Below, one piece after another: positions 21,586 through 31,041 of a stretch of DNA of 64,000 nucleotides. Location of the stretch: the NCBI RefSeq assembly GCF_020873915.1, contig NZ_JAHWGP010000032.1, positions 1 to 64,000 on the forward strand. Direction: 5' to 3'. Under the pieces are notes generated by a model. That model was not told the DNA's origin, made no database searches, and saw nothing but the letters and a program-made list of their open reading frames with translations. The first letter of the stretch is position 1. The number at the start of each line of letters is the position of its first letter. This stretch comes from Streptomyces sp. DH5. GTDB lineage: Bacteria; Actinomycetota; Actinomycetes; Streptomycetales; Streptomycetaceae. A program made the translations under genes and the position numbers.

Positions 21586-24375
21586 CTACGGCGCGTCGCG
21601 GACCGTGCCCTCGAACGGCGGGCCCAGCGGCGCCTCCTCGTCGTCCGTCACCTGGAAGCGCACGTACTCGGCCTCTTCCGTCACCTGGTCGCGGATGGTC
21701 GGGACGGTCAGCTCTGTCGATTCCTCGCCCGCCTCGATCGCCGTCCACAGCGTCCCGTACGTGACCTGCGAGAGCGGGACCGCCGGGTTCGGGGTTTCCC
21801 CCACGAGCTGGGAGAGCCACTCCTGGTCGACGTCGGCCGTGGACAGCTCCGGGCGGCCGCCGGTGACGGGGACCAGCTGGGCCAGGGCCCAGATCTCGAT
21901 GTCCGCCTTCTCCGAGAGGGAGATACGCCACGTCAGCAACGCGCCCTCGGTGACATCGGCGGTCACCGGCCCGATGGTCACCTTCGGCATCGGGTCGTCG
22001 TTCTCGGCGGTGACGCCGCCGCCGTCCGCGCCGACGACTGTGCCCTGGACGGCCTTGACCGCGATGTCGTGGGGCTTGTCCCAGCCGTAGCGCTTGTTGC
22101 CCTCGACCTTCACCTTGACCTTGATCCCGGCGGTGCCGGGGCCGACCTTGACCAGTCGGCCGGTCGACCTACCGGTGTCCGGGTCGGTGACGTACAGCCG
22201 GACCGCGCCCGCGTTCTTGCCGGTGATGCGGACGGGCACCTGGTACGTACGGAAGCCGGAGTCGCCTTCCTTGACCGTGAGGCGGCCGATGTCGACGCGG
22301 GTGAGCGGCGTGGTCTTCACCGCGGGTGTGCCCGGCTTCCACGACCAGGCGTCCATCAGCCACGCCTTGCCGGATGAGGACTTGGGGGTCACTTCCAGGG
22401 AGGCGATCTTGCTGAGGTTCAGCTTGGCGCGGGTCGCGGCGGTCAGCGGGACGCGGAGCTCCTGCGCCCAGTACGAGGCGGTGCGGTCGGTTCCCGGCAA
22501 CCCGTCGATACGGACGCTGCCCAGCACGGCCCGCTTGCCCTTGGCGTCCCTGACGCCGACGTCGAAGCGGGTGCCGCTGGTGTTCGGGGGTACGGCGACG
22601 CGCAGCGCGAGGCTTCCCGCGCCCTCGACCGAGACCGGCTTGTTCGGGGTGAGGCGGGCGGTCGTGCCCGGCTTCTCCCAGTCCAGGACGACCGCGTGTC
22701 GGCCGGCCTCGTGCTCGGGGCGCCAGTGCGCGAAGTGCGGCGAGGAGCCGGGGTCCTTCTCGCCCATGCAGGCGGAGCGGCCGGGGGCGACGGCATCACA
22801 CAGACGGGCGCCGCTGACCTTCAGCGGGCCCTGGGGGTCGTCGGGGAGGAAGCCGGCGCCGCGGTTGCCACCGACCGCGTGGGTCAGTGCCCGGGCAGGG
22901 TCGGCGGAGGGGGCGCGACGGCCGGTGCCGTCGACGAGCTGGCGTACGCGGTCGTCACCTTCGACGAACAGCCGCGCGGCGGCGGCGATATAGGTTGCGC
23001 CCGCTTTGTGCTGCTGGTTGGCGGAAAGCCGTCCGGCGGCGCCGGGCGAGCAGAGCGGGTCCGGCGACTCGGGCTCGTGCCAGAAGTCGTCGTCGGCCGG
23101 GGCCTCGGCCTGGCCCGGGGTCCACTCGCTGTTGAAGTAGTTGTGGTTGGCGCCGATCATGTAGACCGAGCTGTGCAGGGCCTTGCCCCGGCTGACACCC
23201 CGGGTGCCGTCCGTGAACACCTGGCCCTGGAGGTCGGAGACGTCGCCGTCGCAGCCGGGCAGGATCGTGAGCGAGGGAACGTCGGGCACCGGGTTGTGGC
23301 CGAAGAGGGTGGGGCCGATGTGGACCGTGCCGCGGATGTTCCAACGGGCCCTGGACCGGTAGCCGTCCTGGGCGGCCGGCGGCTTGTACAGGCTGTCCAT
23401 CACCGCGCGGTTGACGCCCTCGCCGCCGCGCGAGTGCCCGACGAGGAGCACCCGGGACAGGTCGGCCTTCGGGCCCTTGCGCACCGCCGCGGGCGCGGAG
23501 GCGGGGTTGGCGGCCCAGTCGGCCCAGCGGCCCAGGTGATTGCGGATCAGAGAGGAGCGGGCCTGCGCGCCGCCGTCCTCGGCGTTCCAGTCCTGGCCGT
23601 TGATGCCGTTGGCGGAGATCGAGACGGTCACGTACCCCTGGGAGGCAAGGAGCTTCTGGTCGCGCAGATAGCCCCGGTGGCTGGGGATCGGCTTGCTGCC
23701 CTTGGTGCAGGGCCAGTTGCCGGAGGTCTCCTCGTCCTTGCCGGGGACGTAGCAGGTGGAGTGGCGACCGTGCAGGAAGAGGGCGATCGGACGCTTGCCA
23801 GGTGCCTTCTTCGGGGCGACGACGAGCGCGCGCATCTCGACCGGCTCCGGGAGGCCCGGGAGCTTGACGGAGGAGAGGCTGTACTCACTGGTGGTGGTGG
23901 TGTATGTGCCGGCCTTGCCCGGGTCGACGGGCCCGGCAGGGAGCTTGGGCGGGAGTTTCGGGGCCGGCGGCGTCACCTTGCGGCTCGGGTCCGCGCCCGG
24001 GGCTTCGTCGAGCCGGCGCCCCGCGGCCGAGACCTGGAGGTCGTCGAGGTCGGCGGTGCGGACCTCGTCGAGGGGGATACGGAAGGTCCGGCCGTCGTCC
24101 TGCGGCTCGGGTAGGCCCACGAGCGCGCCGTTCGCATGGAATTCCACGCGGGCGTCGCCCATGGGGACCTGCGCGGTGGCACGCCACTCCAGGTGGTTCC
24201 GCCCGTCCTCGCCGGCGATGCGCCAGCCGGGCGGCAGCGTCTCCCCGGCGTCTGGTGTGGCTGCTCCGCTGGGTTTGTCCGGCGGAGCCGGGGCGGCGTA
24301 CGCCCCCGTCGGCGCCGCCCCTGCCACTGTCAGTACCGCTATCGCGGTAACCCATGCCTTCCGGGCACGTATCAA
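21586..24375 (-). CDS. Large secreted alpha/beta hydrolase with C-terminal beta domains
   Basis: A 929-residue exported protein. The start is taken as TTG (complement 24373-24375), five bases after GAGGAGA, which gives a textbook signal peptide (MIRARKAWVTAIAVLTVAGA, then an AYA-type cleavage site). Residues about 150-550 are an alpha/beta hydrolase: PIALFLHGRHSTCYVPG (oxyanion region), then VLLVGHSRGGEGVNRAV with nucleophile Ser in GHSRGG, and SVYMIGANHNYFNSEW with a candidate His. The last 350 residues are beta-rich repeats with LTVKEGDSGFRTYQVPV and TADVTEGALLTWRISL, resembling Calx-beta domains. It probably hydrolyses an extracellular ester. An upstream ATG-less extension is open but lacks a ribosome binding site. 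Confidence 0.78.
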   Translation of the reverse strand: MIRARKAWVTAIAVLTVAGAAPTGAYAAPAPPDKPSGAATPDAGETLPPGWRIAGEDGRNHLEWRATAQVPMGDARVEFHANGALVGLPEPQDDGRTFRIPLDEVRTADLDDLQVSAAGRRLDEAPGADPSRKVTPPAPKLPPKLPAGPVDPGKAGTYTTTTSEYSLSSVKLPGLPEPVEMRALVVAPKKAPGKRPIALFLHGRHSTCYVPGKDEETSGNWPCTKGSKPIPSHRGYLRDQKLLASQGYVTVSISANGINGQDWNAEDGGAQARSSLIRNHLGRWADWAANPASAPAAVRKGPKADLSRVLLVGHSRGGEGVNRAVMDSLYKPPAAQDGYRSRARWNIRGTVHIGPTLFGHNPVPDVPSLTILPGCDGDVSDLQGQVFTDGTRGVSRGKALHSSVYMIGANHNYFNSEWTPGQAEAPADDDFWHEPESPDPLCSPGAAGRLSANQQHKAGATYIAAAARLFVEGDDRVRQLVDGTGRRAPSADPARALTHAVGGNRGAGFLPDDPQGPLKVSGARLCDAVAPGRSACMGEKDPGSSPHFAHWRPEHEAGRHAVVLDWEKPGTTARLTPNKPVSVEGAGSLALRVAVPPNTSGTRFDVGVRDAKGKRAVLGSVRIDGLPGTDRTASYWAQELRVPLTAATRAKLNLSKIASLEVTPKSSSGKAWLMDAWSWKPGTPAVKTTPLTRVDIGRLTVKEGDSGFRTYQVPVRITGKNAGAVRLYVTDPDTGRSTGRLVKVGPGTAGIKVKVKVEGNKRYGWDKPHDIAVKAVQGTVVGADGGGVTAENDDPMPKVTIGPVTADVTEGALLTWRISLSEKADIEIWALAQLVPVTGGRPELSTADVDQEWLSQLVGETPNPAVPLSQVTYGTLWTAIEAGEESTELTVPTIRDQVTEEAEYVRFQVTDDEEAPLGPPFEGTVRDAP

Positions 24376-24384
24376 AGCTCTCTC

Positions 24385-24400
24385 CTCAACCCTGGTTGAG
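24385..24400. promoter_or_regulatory. Small palindrome upstream of the secreted hydrolase
   Basis: CTCAAC, CCTG, GTTGAG is a perfect 6-bp dyad lying directly before the ribosome binding site of the leftward hydrolase gene. It could be an operator; nothing in the neighbourhood identifies the protein. Confidence 0.3.
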
Positions 24401-24734
24401 CGCACGTCCGTTCCAGTGGTCTGTGCCGGATCGAACGTGCCCTTGGGCATCGAGACGGGGAGCCGGACTCGTGGGTTGCCTCTGCGGAGGGAGTGATCGG
24501 CGGGGGTTGTGCCGTAGGGGGGTGCGCCGGGAGGGTTCTGCGCGGCGGATGGGCGGAGTGAGGGGCGGGGGATTGAACGAGTCGCCACCAGGACGTCCGC
24601 CGGAGTATGAGGTGACGAGCAGCGTCGTCCTTCCCAGGGAGCCCTCCTTCTTCAACTGGCTTAGAACCCCTAACAGAATGAACTGATCTCTTGGTCGGTG
24701 CGCGACCGGGTGAGGAGATCATTACTCTGCATGG

Positions 24735-26246
24735 GTGCTGTCATATGACGAGTTGACCCCGCCGGAGCGCGAGCTATGGGACGCCTTCCCTGAGGGGGGT
24801 CGAGTTGATCTGCGCACAGGCGTGCTCGAGGCGGACGCTCCCTCCTCGGGTGCTCGGTGGGGTCCCGAACGCACGGTCCGCGCGGCCGTCGTGATGGCGC
24901 TGCTGCTCGGCGCGAACGACAATCGGTCCGGGGGCGTAGCCGCCCTGCGTCTCGCCGGGACGCGTATCACCGGCCGTCTTGACCTGTCCGGGGCGGAGAT
25001 CTGCCACAGGTTCTCGCTGGAGGGCTGCCGGCTGGACGAGGCGGTGCGGCTGCGCGGGGCCACGACCCGGACGATCGAGGTCGCGGACAGCTGGGTTCCG
25101 GGGATCGATGCCGAACTCGCACGGATCGAGGGCGACCTGGATCTGAGGCGGTCGACTGTCGAAGGTGGCTCTCTCATACTCGTCAACGCCCGTATGACCG
25201 GGAATCTCCTGCTCGCGGACGCCAAGATTTCAAGCCTGGAAGAATGGGCGGTGCTCGCGGGCGGCCTTGTCCTGGACGGCGGCGTCTTCGCCCGGCGGCT
25301 CACCACACGAGGCGGGTTCCGGCTGCCTGGCGCACGACTGCTCAGCGGCCTGTTCCTGCAAGGCGCACGGTTGGAGAACACCGGTGGCGTCGCACTTGCC
25401 GCAGGTGGTGTGACCGCCTCGACCGTGGACTGCTCCCAGGGATTCACCGCGCAAGGAAGTGTGCGGCTGCGCAGGGCTCGCATAGAAGGTCTGTTGACCT
25501 TCGAAGGAGCCCGTCTGAACGGGGACGGCACAGCCCTGGACTGCGTGGCGATGCAGGTAGGGGACTTCGACTACAGAACCGCAGCACCGCTCTCAGGGCT
25601 GGTGGACCTCCGGTCCGCACAGGCCACCTGGTGCCAGGACAGCGAGCGGAGCTGGCCTGAGAAGGTGCTTCTGGAAGGGTTCACCTACGGCTCCATCCGA
25701 TTCCGGGATACGCCGTCCGCAGCGGGCGAAGGCGAAACGCCCGACAGGGACGAGGTGGCCCGTCGCCTGGCGTGGGTCCGTCGGAATCCCGGGTATGCCC
25801 CGCAGCCGTACGAGCAACTCGCGGGCTGGTACCGGCGGATCGGCCACGACGACGACGCCCGCCGCGTGCTCCTGGCCAAACAGCGCCACCGTCGCCTCAC
25901 CCTATCCCTGCCGGCACGGGCGTGGGGGCACCTGCTCGACGTGACCGTAGGCTATGGCTACCGGCCCTGGTTGGCAGGCGTCTGGCTCCTGACACTGACC
26001 CTGCTGGGCACCCTGGTCTTCGGTACCCACTCTCCCACCCCGGTGAAGCCAGGTGAAGGCGTCCCGTTCCAGCCCCTGGTCTACACACTCGACCTCTTGA
26101 TTCCCATCGGTGGTCTGGGACAGCGCGCGGGGTGGTACTGGTCGAACAACGGCCTCCAGTGGCTGGCCTACCTGCTGATCGCTTTCGGTTGGATACTCAC
26201 GACCGCCGTCATCGCCGGTGTCACCCGCACCCTGCAGAAGAACTAG
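24735..26246 (+). CDS. Beta-helix protein with C-terminal membrane anchor
   Basis: A 503-residue protein from GTG 24735. Residues about 65-330 repeat a pentapeptide-like or bactofilin-like pattern (AGTRITGRLDLSGAEI, ARIEGDLDLRRSTVEG, ARLLSGLFLQGARLENTG, ARIEGLLTFEGARLNG), predicting a right-handed beta-helix. A charged helical region follows (YEQLAGWYRRIGHDDDARRV). Two membrane segments close the protein (GVWLLTLTLLGTLVFG and WLAYLLIAFGWILTTAVIAG), so the helix would sit on the cytoplasmic face. Streptomyces genomes often carry such proteins, sometimes labelled membrane-associated oxidoreductase without evidence; I see no redox motif. The role is unknown. Confidence 0.72.
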   Translation: MLSYDELTPPERELWDAFPEGGRVDLRTGVLEADAPSSGARWGPERTVRAAVVMALLLGANDNRSGGVAALRLAGTRITGRLDLSGAEICHRFSLEGCRLDEAVRLRGATTRTIEVADSWVPGIDAELARIEGDLDLRRSTVEGGSLILVNARMTGNLLLADAKISSLEEWAVLAGGLVLDGGVFARRLTTRGGFRLPGARLLSGLFLQGARLENTGGVALAAGGVTASTVDCSQGFTAQGSVRLRRARIEGLLTFEGARLNGDGTALDCVAMQVGDFDYRTAAPLSGLVDLRSAQATWCQDSERSWPEKVLLEGFTYGSIRFRDTPSAAGEGETPDRDEVARRLAWVRRNPGYAPQPYEQLAGWYRRIGHDDDARRVLLAKQRHRRLTLSLPARAWGHLLDVTVGYGYRPWLAGVWLLTLTLLGTLVFGTHSPTPVKPGEGVPFQPLVYTLDLLIPIGGLGQRAGWYWSNNGLQWLAYLLIAFGWILTTAVIAGVTRTLQKN

Positions 26247-27063
26247 CGATCGACAGTTGAGTTCAGGCGTCGCCAGCAGAGCAGTGCGCATCCGAGGATG
26301 AGGAAGGCTTCGTGGATGTCGTCGCGGATCTCCCAGCGGATCCGCAGGCGGCGGAACCAGTGCAGGTGGGCGAAGGCACGCTCGACAACCCAGCGTTGAG
26401 TGCCGAGTCCGGAGCCGTGTTCGGTGCCGCGTCGCGCGATCAGCGGCTTCACTCCCAGCACGCGGACGAGACGGCGGCACTTGTCATGGTCGTAGCCGCG
26501 GTCACCGAGCACGACGTCGGGGCGGCGCCGAGGTCGGCCGCACTTGCCCCGGACGGGCGGCACTGCCTGGAGCAGCGGGATGAGCTGGGTGACGTCGTTC
26601 CGGTTGCCGCCGGTCAAGGTGGCGGCGAGCGGGATGCCGGTGGCGTCGGTGATCAGGTGATGTTTGCTGCCCGTCCTGCCCCGGTCAACAGGGCTTCGTC
26701 CCGTCTTCGGTCCCCCTTTAACGCACGGATGCGGGAGCCGTCGACTGCCGTCCGGGAGAAGTCCAGGGCGTCCGCACCGCGGAGCCTGGCCAAGAGCGCT
26801 TCGTGGAGCCGGGGCCACACGCTGGCCTTGGTCCACTCGGCCAGGCGCCGCCAGCAGGTCATGCCCGAACCGAAACCAAGTTCCTGTGGCAGGTGTTCCC
26901 AGGCGATCCCAGTGTGCAGCACGAACAGGATCCCCTGAAACACCAGCCTGTCCGGATGCCGCTTGCGCCCCGGATGCCGGACCCGACGTTCCACCTTCGG
27001 CAGCAGCGGCTCGATCACCGCCCATAGCTCGTCATCGACATCCCACGGCTTCCGCCGAGCCAC
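26243..27063 (-). CDS. IS5-family transposase with programmed -1 frameshift, apparently intact
   Basis: The first frame starts at GTG (complement 27061-27063) with MARRKPWDVDDELWAVIEPL and ends its useful part at DFSRTAVDGSRIRALKG (first Asp). At the run TTAAAGGGGG on the coding strand (about 26716-26725) a -1 shift joins GGPKTGRSPVDRGRTGSKHH. The second frame then carries VLGDRGYDHDKCRRLV (second Asp) and RWVVERAFAHLHWFRRL (Glu) to the stop at 26243. All parts expected of a full IS5-type transposase are present, so this is the best candidate in the window for an active element. Its end overlaps the beta-helix gene stop by four bases. Terminal repeats could not be defined. Confidence 0.78.
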
Positions 27064-27320
27064 CCTGCACCCCCAGATCAACACTTCCGGAACGATCCAA
27101 GCACCTCGAAGGACCATTTCGTTAGGAGTTCTTTAGGCGGCGGCGGCTTTGGGAGGCGGGTCCGCCCCTCCCACGGGGGTACCCCGGGTGCTGCCGGCCG
27201 GGTGGAGCGGTTGCCGGACGTCTTGTCCGAACTGGCCGGTGATGCCTGGTCGCATGCTGCCGACGAGGTCGCCGCTCTGGCTCTGACAGAGCCCGGCCTT
27301 GTGCAGAGGGTCCTGCCCCG

Positions 27321-28010
27321 TTGCGTGCGCTGGATGTGGGCGCCGGGGCCGCTCCTGCCGCCCCTGCCCTGGCCCGGGCCGGTCTGCGTGTCGCCGCCCT
27401 GGGTCGGGAGCCGCCGGTGCTTCAGGCCGCCTCACGCCGGATACACGCGAGCGCCGGATGCGGTACGGCGTATTGCGTGGCAGGTGATGCCCTGACGCTG
27501 CCGTTCAGGGCGAATGCCTTTGAGCTGGTGGTTTCCACGTTCGGGGTGATGTTCGCACCCGGTCCCGTCCGGGCCGCGGCAGAGCTGGCACGGGTCTGCC
27601 GCCCGGGAGGAGTGTTCACCGTCGCCTCGTGGACTCCGGAAGGGGTGGCGGGGCGGATCGCTCCGACGGTTCTGGCACGCCTGGACCGCCCGGGCAGCAG
27701 CCCGCCCCCGATGCGTTGGGGTGACGCGCTGTGGGTGCGTACCTGGTTCGCGCCGCTGCCGGCGGACCTTCATCTGTCGGTGCGGCAGGTACGGGTGAGG
27801 TATGACTCGGTGAAGCACGCCGTGCGTGCCTTCGAGAACAAGCCCGGCCCGCTGCGAGCCCACCGTGCGGCGCTTCGAGCGGCGGGCCGCTGGAAGCAGG
27901 CCCGTGCCGCATTGATCAGGCCGTTCGGGGGCGGCAACGAAGCCGGTGACGGCAGCTTGCCGCTGTGGATTCCCTACCTGCTCCTCACCGGAGGCGTAAG
28001 GGAGACGTGA
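27321..28010 (+). CDS. Class I SAM-dependent methyltransferase, possibly N-terminally broken
   Basis: From TTG 27321 a 229-residue frame reads MRALDVGAGAAPAAPALARA, the SAM-binding motif I with an Ala-rich loop. It continues with GDALTLPFRANAFELVVSTF (motif II/III), AAELARVCRPGGVFTVASWT (motif IV/V) and a C-terminal cap domain. The upstream 120 bases encode, one frame away, LSELAGDAWSHAADEVAALA, which looks like the missing helical start of such an enzyme. A one-base indel near 27315 may thus have split the gene. The substrate is unknown. It lies between an IS5 element and the copper operon. Confidence 0.6.
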   Translation: MRALDVGAGAAPAAPALARAGLRVAALGREPPVLQAASRRIHASAGCGTAYCVAGDALTLPFRANAFELVVSTFGVMFAPGPVRAAAELARVCRPGGVFTVASWTPEGVAGRIAPTVLARLDRPGSSPPPMRWGDALWVRTWFAPLPADLHLSVRQVRVRYDSVKHAVRAFENKPGPLRAHRAALRAAGRWKQARAALIRPFGGGNEAGDGSLPLWIPYLLLTGGVRET

Positions 28011-28232
28011 GCGCCGCGAAGGCATGGTGTACGGCGGCGCGGCGGGCCGCCGGCCGGTTGTGCTCGACGTGGGTTGCCGGCTCCGGGCCGGAGGTGAGAG
28101 GGCAAGGTGGCCGCGCCGACTTCGCAGGCGGCAGCGATGGGCGGCGGTGAAAGCAGTGATCTTGACGTCGGTGTCCATGACGGGGCCCCTTCTCGGCGGT
28201 GTCGCCGCCTTCCGACCACCCACCGGAGACCC

Positions 28233-28251
28233 TATACCCCCTAGGGGTATA
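28233..28251. promoter_or_regulatory. CsoR-type copper operator 1
   Basis: TATACCCCCTAGGGGTATA is a near-perfect palindrome with the T/ATACCCC...GGGGTAT pattern that actinobacterial CsoR repressors bind. It lies furthest upstream of copZ. Confidence 0.75.
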
Positions 28252-28280
28252 AACAAGGGATCCGGAGACGTTTGCCAAAC

Positions 28281-28298
28281 ATACCCCAAGGGGGTATA
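28281..28298. promoter_or_regulatory. CsoR-type copper operator 2
   Basis: ATACCCCAAGGGGGTATA repeats the CsoR pattern 48 bases downstream of the first site. A TTGACG at 28303-28308 just after it could be a -35 box for copZ. Confidence 0.7.
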
Positions 28299-28314
28299 CA
28301 TGTTGACGCCAGTG

Positions 28315-28330
28315 ATACCCCCAAGGGGTA
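28315..28330. promoter_or_regulatory. CsoR-type copper operator 3
   Basis: ATACCCCCAAGGGGTA is the third copy of the pattern. It would overlap the core promoter or leader of copZ, 31 bases before its start codon. Confidence 0.68.
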
Positions 28331-28360
28331 CCTGAACGATTGCATCCCCCGGGAGGAACC

Positions 28361-28639
28361 ATGTCCTGCTGCACCCCCGACGGCAGCTGCTCCACCAACA
28401 CCGCCGCGGCTGAGGCCACCGAGCACACCACCACCGTCTACAACGTCTCCGGGATGACCTGCGGGCACTGCAAGGCAACGCTCACCAAGGAGATCGGCGC
28501 CCTGGACGGCGTGCTGGCGGTCAACGTCGACCTGGAGACCGGCCAGGTCGCCGTCACCAGCTCCGGCGAGCCCGACGACGCCCTGCTGGCGAAGGTCGTC
28601 GACGACGCCGGCTACGAGCTCACCGGCCGCGCGGCCTGA
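28361..28639 (+). CDS. copZ: Copper chaperone, heavy-metal-associated domain
   Basis: A 92-residue cytoplasmic protein starting at ATG 28361 behind GGGAGGAACC. It opens with a Cys-rich tip ([10 protein letters not shown]) followed by a complete HMA domain: [20 protein letters not shown] with the metal-binding CxxC, then [18 protein letters not shown]. It would bind Cu(I) and pass it to the ATPase encoded 80 bases downstream. The extra N-terminal cysteines could add a second metal site. Three CsoR-type operators precede it, so expression should respond to copper. Confidence 0.88.
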   Translation: MSCCTPDGSCSTNTAAAEATEHTTTVYNVSGMTCGHCKATLTKEIGALDGVLAVNVDLETGQVAVTSSGEPDDALLAKVVDDAGYELTGRAA

Positions 28640-28719
28640 AGACTCCGCCTGCATGCCGGGCTCGCCCGCGGGCCCGGCCCCGTCTTCCCTCTTCCACCCA
28701 CCCAGCCCGAGGAGCAGTG

Positions 28720-30987
28720 ATGGCTACCACGGTCCCCGACACAGCCGAGGTCGAACTCGCGATCGGCGGCATGACCTGCGCCTCTTGCGCCGCCCGGATC
28801 GAGAAGAAACTGAACCGGATGGAGGGGGTCACCGCCACCGTCAACTACGCCACCGAGAAGGCCAAGGTCACCTTCCGCCAAGACCTCGACGTCGCGGACC
28901 TGATCGCCACGGTGGAGGCAACCGGCTACACCGCCCGCAAGCCGGAGCCGGAGCCCGCAGCCGTGGTGGCCGGTTCCGGGGGCGGCGGGCCGGACCGGGG
29001 GACGGAAGGCGATGAACTGCTTGCGCTCAGGCAGAGGCTGGTCACGGCCGTGGTACTGGCCGTCCCGGTGATCGCGATGGCGATGGTGCCGGCCTGGCAG
29101 TTCGAATACTGGCAGTGGCTCTCCCTCACCCTGGCCGCCCCGGTCGTCACCTACGCCGCCTGGCCCTTCCACCGCGCCGCGTTCACCAACGCACGGCACG
29201 GCGCGGCCACCATGGACACCCTGATCTCGGTTGGCACGTCGGCGGCGTTCCTGTGGTCGCTGTGGGCGTTGTTCTTCGGCACCGCCGGCACCCCCGGCAT
29301 GACCCACCCCTTCGAGCTGACCATCGCCCGCAGCGACGGCACCGGGAACATCTACCTCGAGGCCGCCGCCGGAGTGACCGCCTTCATCCTGGCCGGCCGC
29401 TACTTCGAGGCCCGCTCCAAGCGCAAGGCCGGCGCCGCCCTGCGGGCCCTGCTGCAGCTGGGCGCGAAGGACGTCACCGTCCTGCGCGACGGCCGGGAAG
29501 AGCAGATCCCGGTACGCGAACTGAAGGTCGGTGACCGGTTCCTGGTCCGGCCGGGCGAGAAGATCGCCACCGACGGCACGGTCGTCGAGGGCACCTCCGC
29601 CATCGACGCCTCCATGCTCACCGGCGAGTCCGTGCCCGTCGAGGCCGGCGCCGGGGACGCCGTCACGGGAGCGACCGTGAACGCCGGCGGTCGTCTGGTC
29701 GTCGAGGCCACCCGGGTGGGCGCCGACACCCAGCTCGCCCGGATGGCCAAGCTGGTCGAGGACGCGCAGAACGGCAAGGCCGCAGCACAGCGGCTCGCCG
29801 ACAAGATCTCCGGCGTCTTCGTGCCCGTCGTCATCGCCCTGGCCCTGGGCACCCTGGGCTTCTGGCTCGGCAACGGCGCCGGGCTGACGGCCGCGTTCAC
29901 CGCCGCCGTGGCGGTCCTGATCATCGCCTGCCCCTGCGCCCTGGGCCTGGCCACGCCGACCGCGCTGATGGTCGGCACCGGACGCGGCGCCCAGCTCGGC
30001 ATCCTGATCAAGGGCCCGGAGGTCCTGGAGTCCACTCGCCGCGTCGACACCATCGTCCTGGACAAGACCGGCACCGTCACCACCGGACGGATGACCCTGC
30101 TGGCCGTGCACACCGCCGAAGGCACCGCCGAGGACGAGGTGCTGCGCCTGGCGGGGGCCCTGGAGCACGCTTCGGAGCACCCGATCGCTCAGGCGGTGGC
30201 TGCGGGCGCCGCCGAGCGGGTCGGTGCCCTTCCGACGCCGGAGGACTTCGCCAACGTGCCCGGACTGGGCGTCCAGGGTGTGGTCGAGGGCCGCGCGGTC
30301 CTGGTGGGCCGGACCAAGCTGCTCGCCGAGTGGGCCATGGAACTGCCGGCCGAACTGGCGCGCGCCAAGGCGGACGCCGAGGCCGCGGGCCGCACCGCGA
30401 TCGCGGTCGCCTGGGACGGCGAAGCAAGGGCGGTTCTCGAGGTCGCCGACGCCGTCAAGGACACCAGCGCCGAAGCCATCACCCGTCTTCGAGGCCTGGG
30501 CCTGACGCCGATCCTCCTCACCGGGGACAACAAGGCCGTCGCCGAGGCGGTGGCCGCGGAGGTCGGCATCGACGAGGTGATCGCCGAGGTCATGCCGCAG
30601 GACAAGGTCGACGTCGTCAAGCGCCTGCAGGGCGAGGGCCGTTCGGTGGCCATGGTCGGCGACGGCGTCAACGACGCCGCAGCCCTCGCCCAGGCCGACC
30701 TCGGACTGGCCATGGGCACCGGCACCGACGCCGCCATCGAGGCAGGCGACCTCACCCTGGTCCGGGGCGATCTGCGCGCCGCCGCCGACGCCATCCGCCT
30801 GGCACGGAAGACGCTCGGCACCATCAAGTCCAACCTGTTCTGGGCCTTCGCCTACAACGTCGCCGCCCTGCCACTCGCCGCGGCCGGACTGCTCAACCCG
30901 ATGATCGCCGGAGCCGCCATGGCGTTCTCCTCGGCCTTCGTCGTCGGCAACAGCCTGCGCCTGCGCGGCTTCAAAGCCGCAAGCTGA
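28720..30987 (+). CDS. copA: Copper-translocating P1B-type ATPase
   Basis: A 755-residue membrane pump that exports Cu(I) with ATP. One N-terminal HMA domain carries [17 protein letters not shown]. The membrane part includes [20 protein letters not shown]. The signature metal-binding motif is [17 protein letters not shown] (CPC). The phosphorylation site is [10 protein letters not shown], the actuator has [12 protein letters not shown], and the nucleotide domain contains [10 protein letters not shown] (HP motif) and [21 protein letters not shown] 28720 follows GAGGAGCAG; GTG 28717 is a weaker alternative. Length and order match the CopA/CtpV family. It is co-transcribed with the chaperone, and a hairpin follows it. 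Confidence 0.92.
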   Translation: MATTVPDTAEVELAIGGMTCASCAARIEKKLNRMEGVTATVNYATEKAKVTFRQDLDVADLIATVEATGYTARKPEPEPAAVVAGSGGGGPDRGTEGDELLALRQRLVTAVVLAVPVIAMAMVPAWQFEYWQWLSLTLAAPVVTYAAWPFHRAAFTNARHGAATMDTLISVGTSAAFLWSLWALFFGTAGTPGMTHPFELTIARSDGTGNIYLEAAAGVTAFILAGRYFEARSKRKAGAALRALLQLGAKDVTVLRDGREEQIPVRELKVGDRFLVRPGEKIATDGTVVEGTSAIDASMLTGESVPVEAGAGDAVTGATVNAGGRLVVEATRVGADTQLARMAKLVEDAQNGKAAAQRLADKISGVFVPVVIALALGTLGFWLGNGAGLTAAFTAAVAVLIIACPCALGLATPTALMVGTGRGAQLGILIKGPEVLESTRRVDTIVLDKTGTVTTGRMTLLAVHTAEGTAEDEVLRLAGALEHASEHPIAQAVAAGAAERVGALPTPEDFANVPGLGVQGVVEGRAVLVGRTKLLAEWAMELPAELARAKADAEAAGRTAIAVAWDGEARAVLEVADAVKDTSAEAITRLRGLGLTPILLTGDNKAVAEAVAAEVGIDEVIAEVMPQDKVDVVKRLQGEGRSVAMVGDGVNDAAALAQADLGLAMGTGTDAAIEAGDLTLVRGDLRAAADAIRLARKTLGTIKSNLFWAFAYNVAALPLAAAGLLNPMIAGAAMAFSSAFVVGNSLRLRGFKAAS

Positions 30988-31007
30988 CACCTCGCCCCCA
31001 CAGCACA

Positions 31008-31041
31008 GACGAGGGGCGAACCACCGGGCCCACCCCTCGTC
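31008..31041 (+). terminator. Hairpin after copA
   Basis: GACGAGGGG (31008-31016) pairs with CCCCTCGTC (31033-31041) across a 16-base loop, 20 bases after the copA stop, and is followed by CCCCCTGT. It fits a terminator of the copper operon. Confidence 0.6.

Noticed and set aside
22696-24114. Rightward 472-codon frame inside the secreted hydrolase
   Set aside because: It is antisense to a gene with a signal peptide, catalytic motifs and a ribosome binding site. Its own product is Val/Gly/Ala-rich without motifs.
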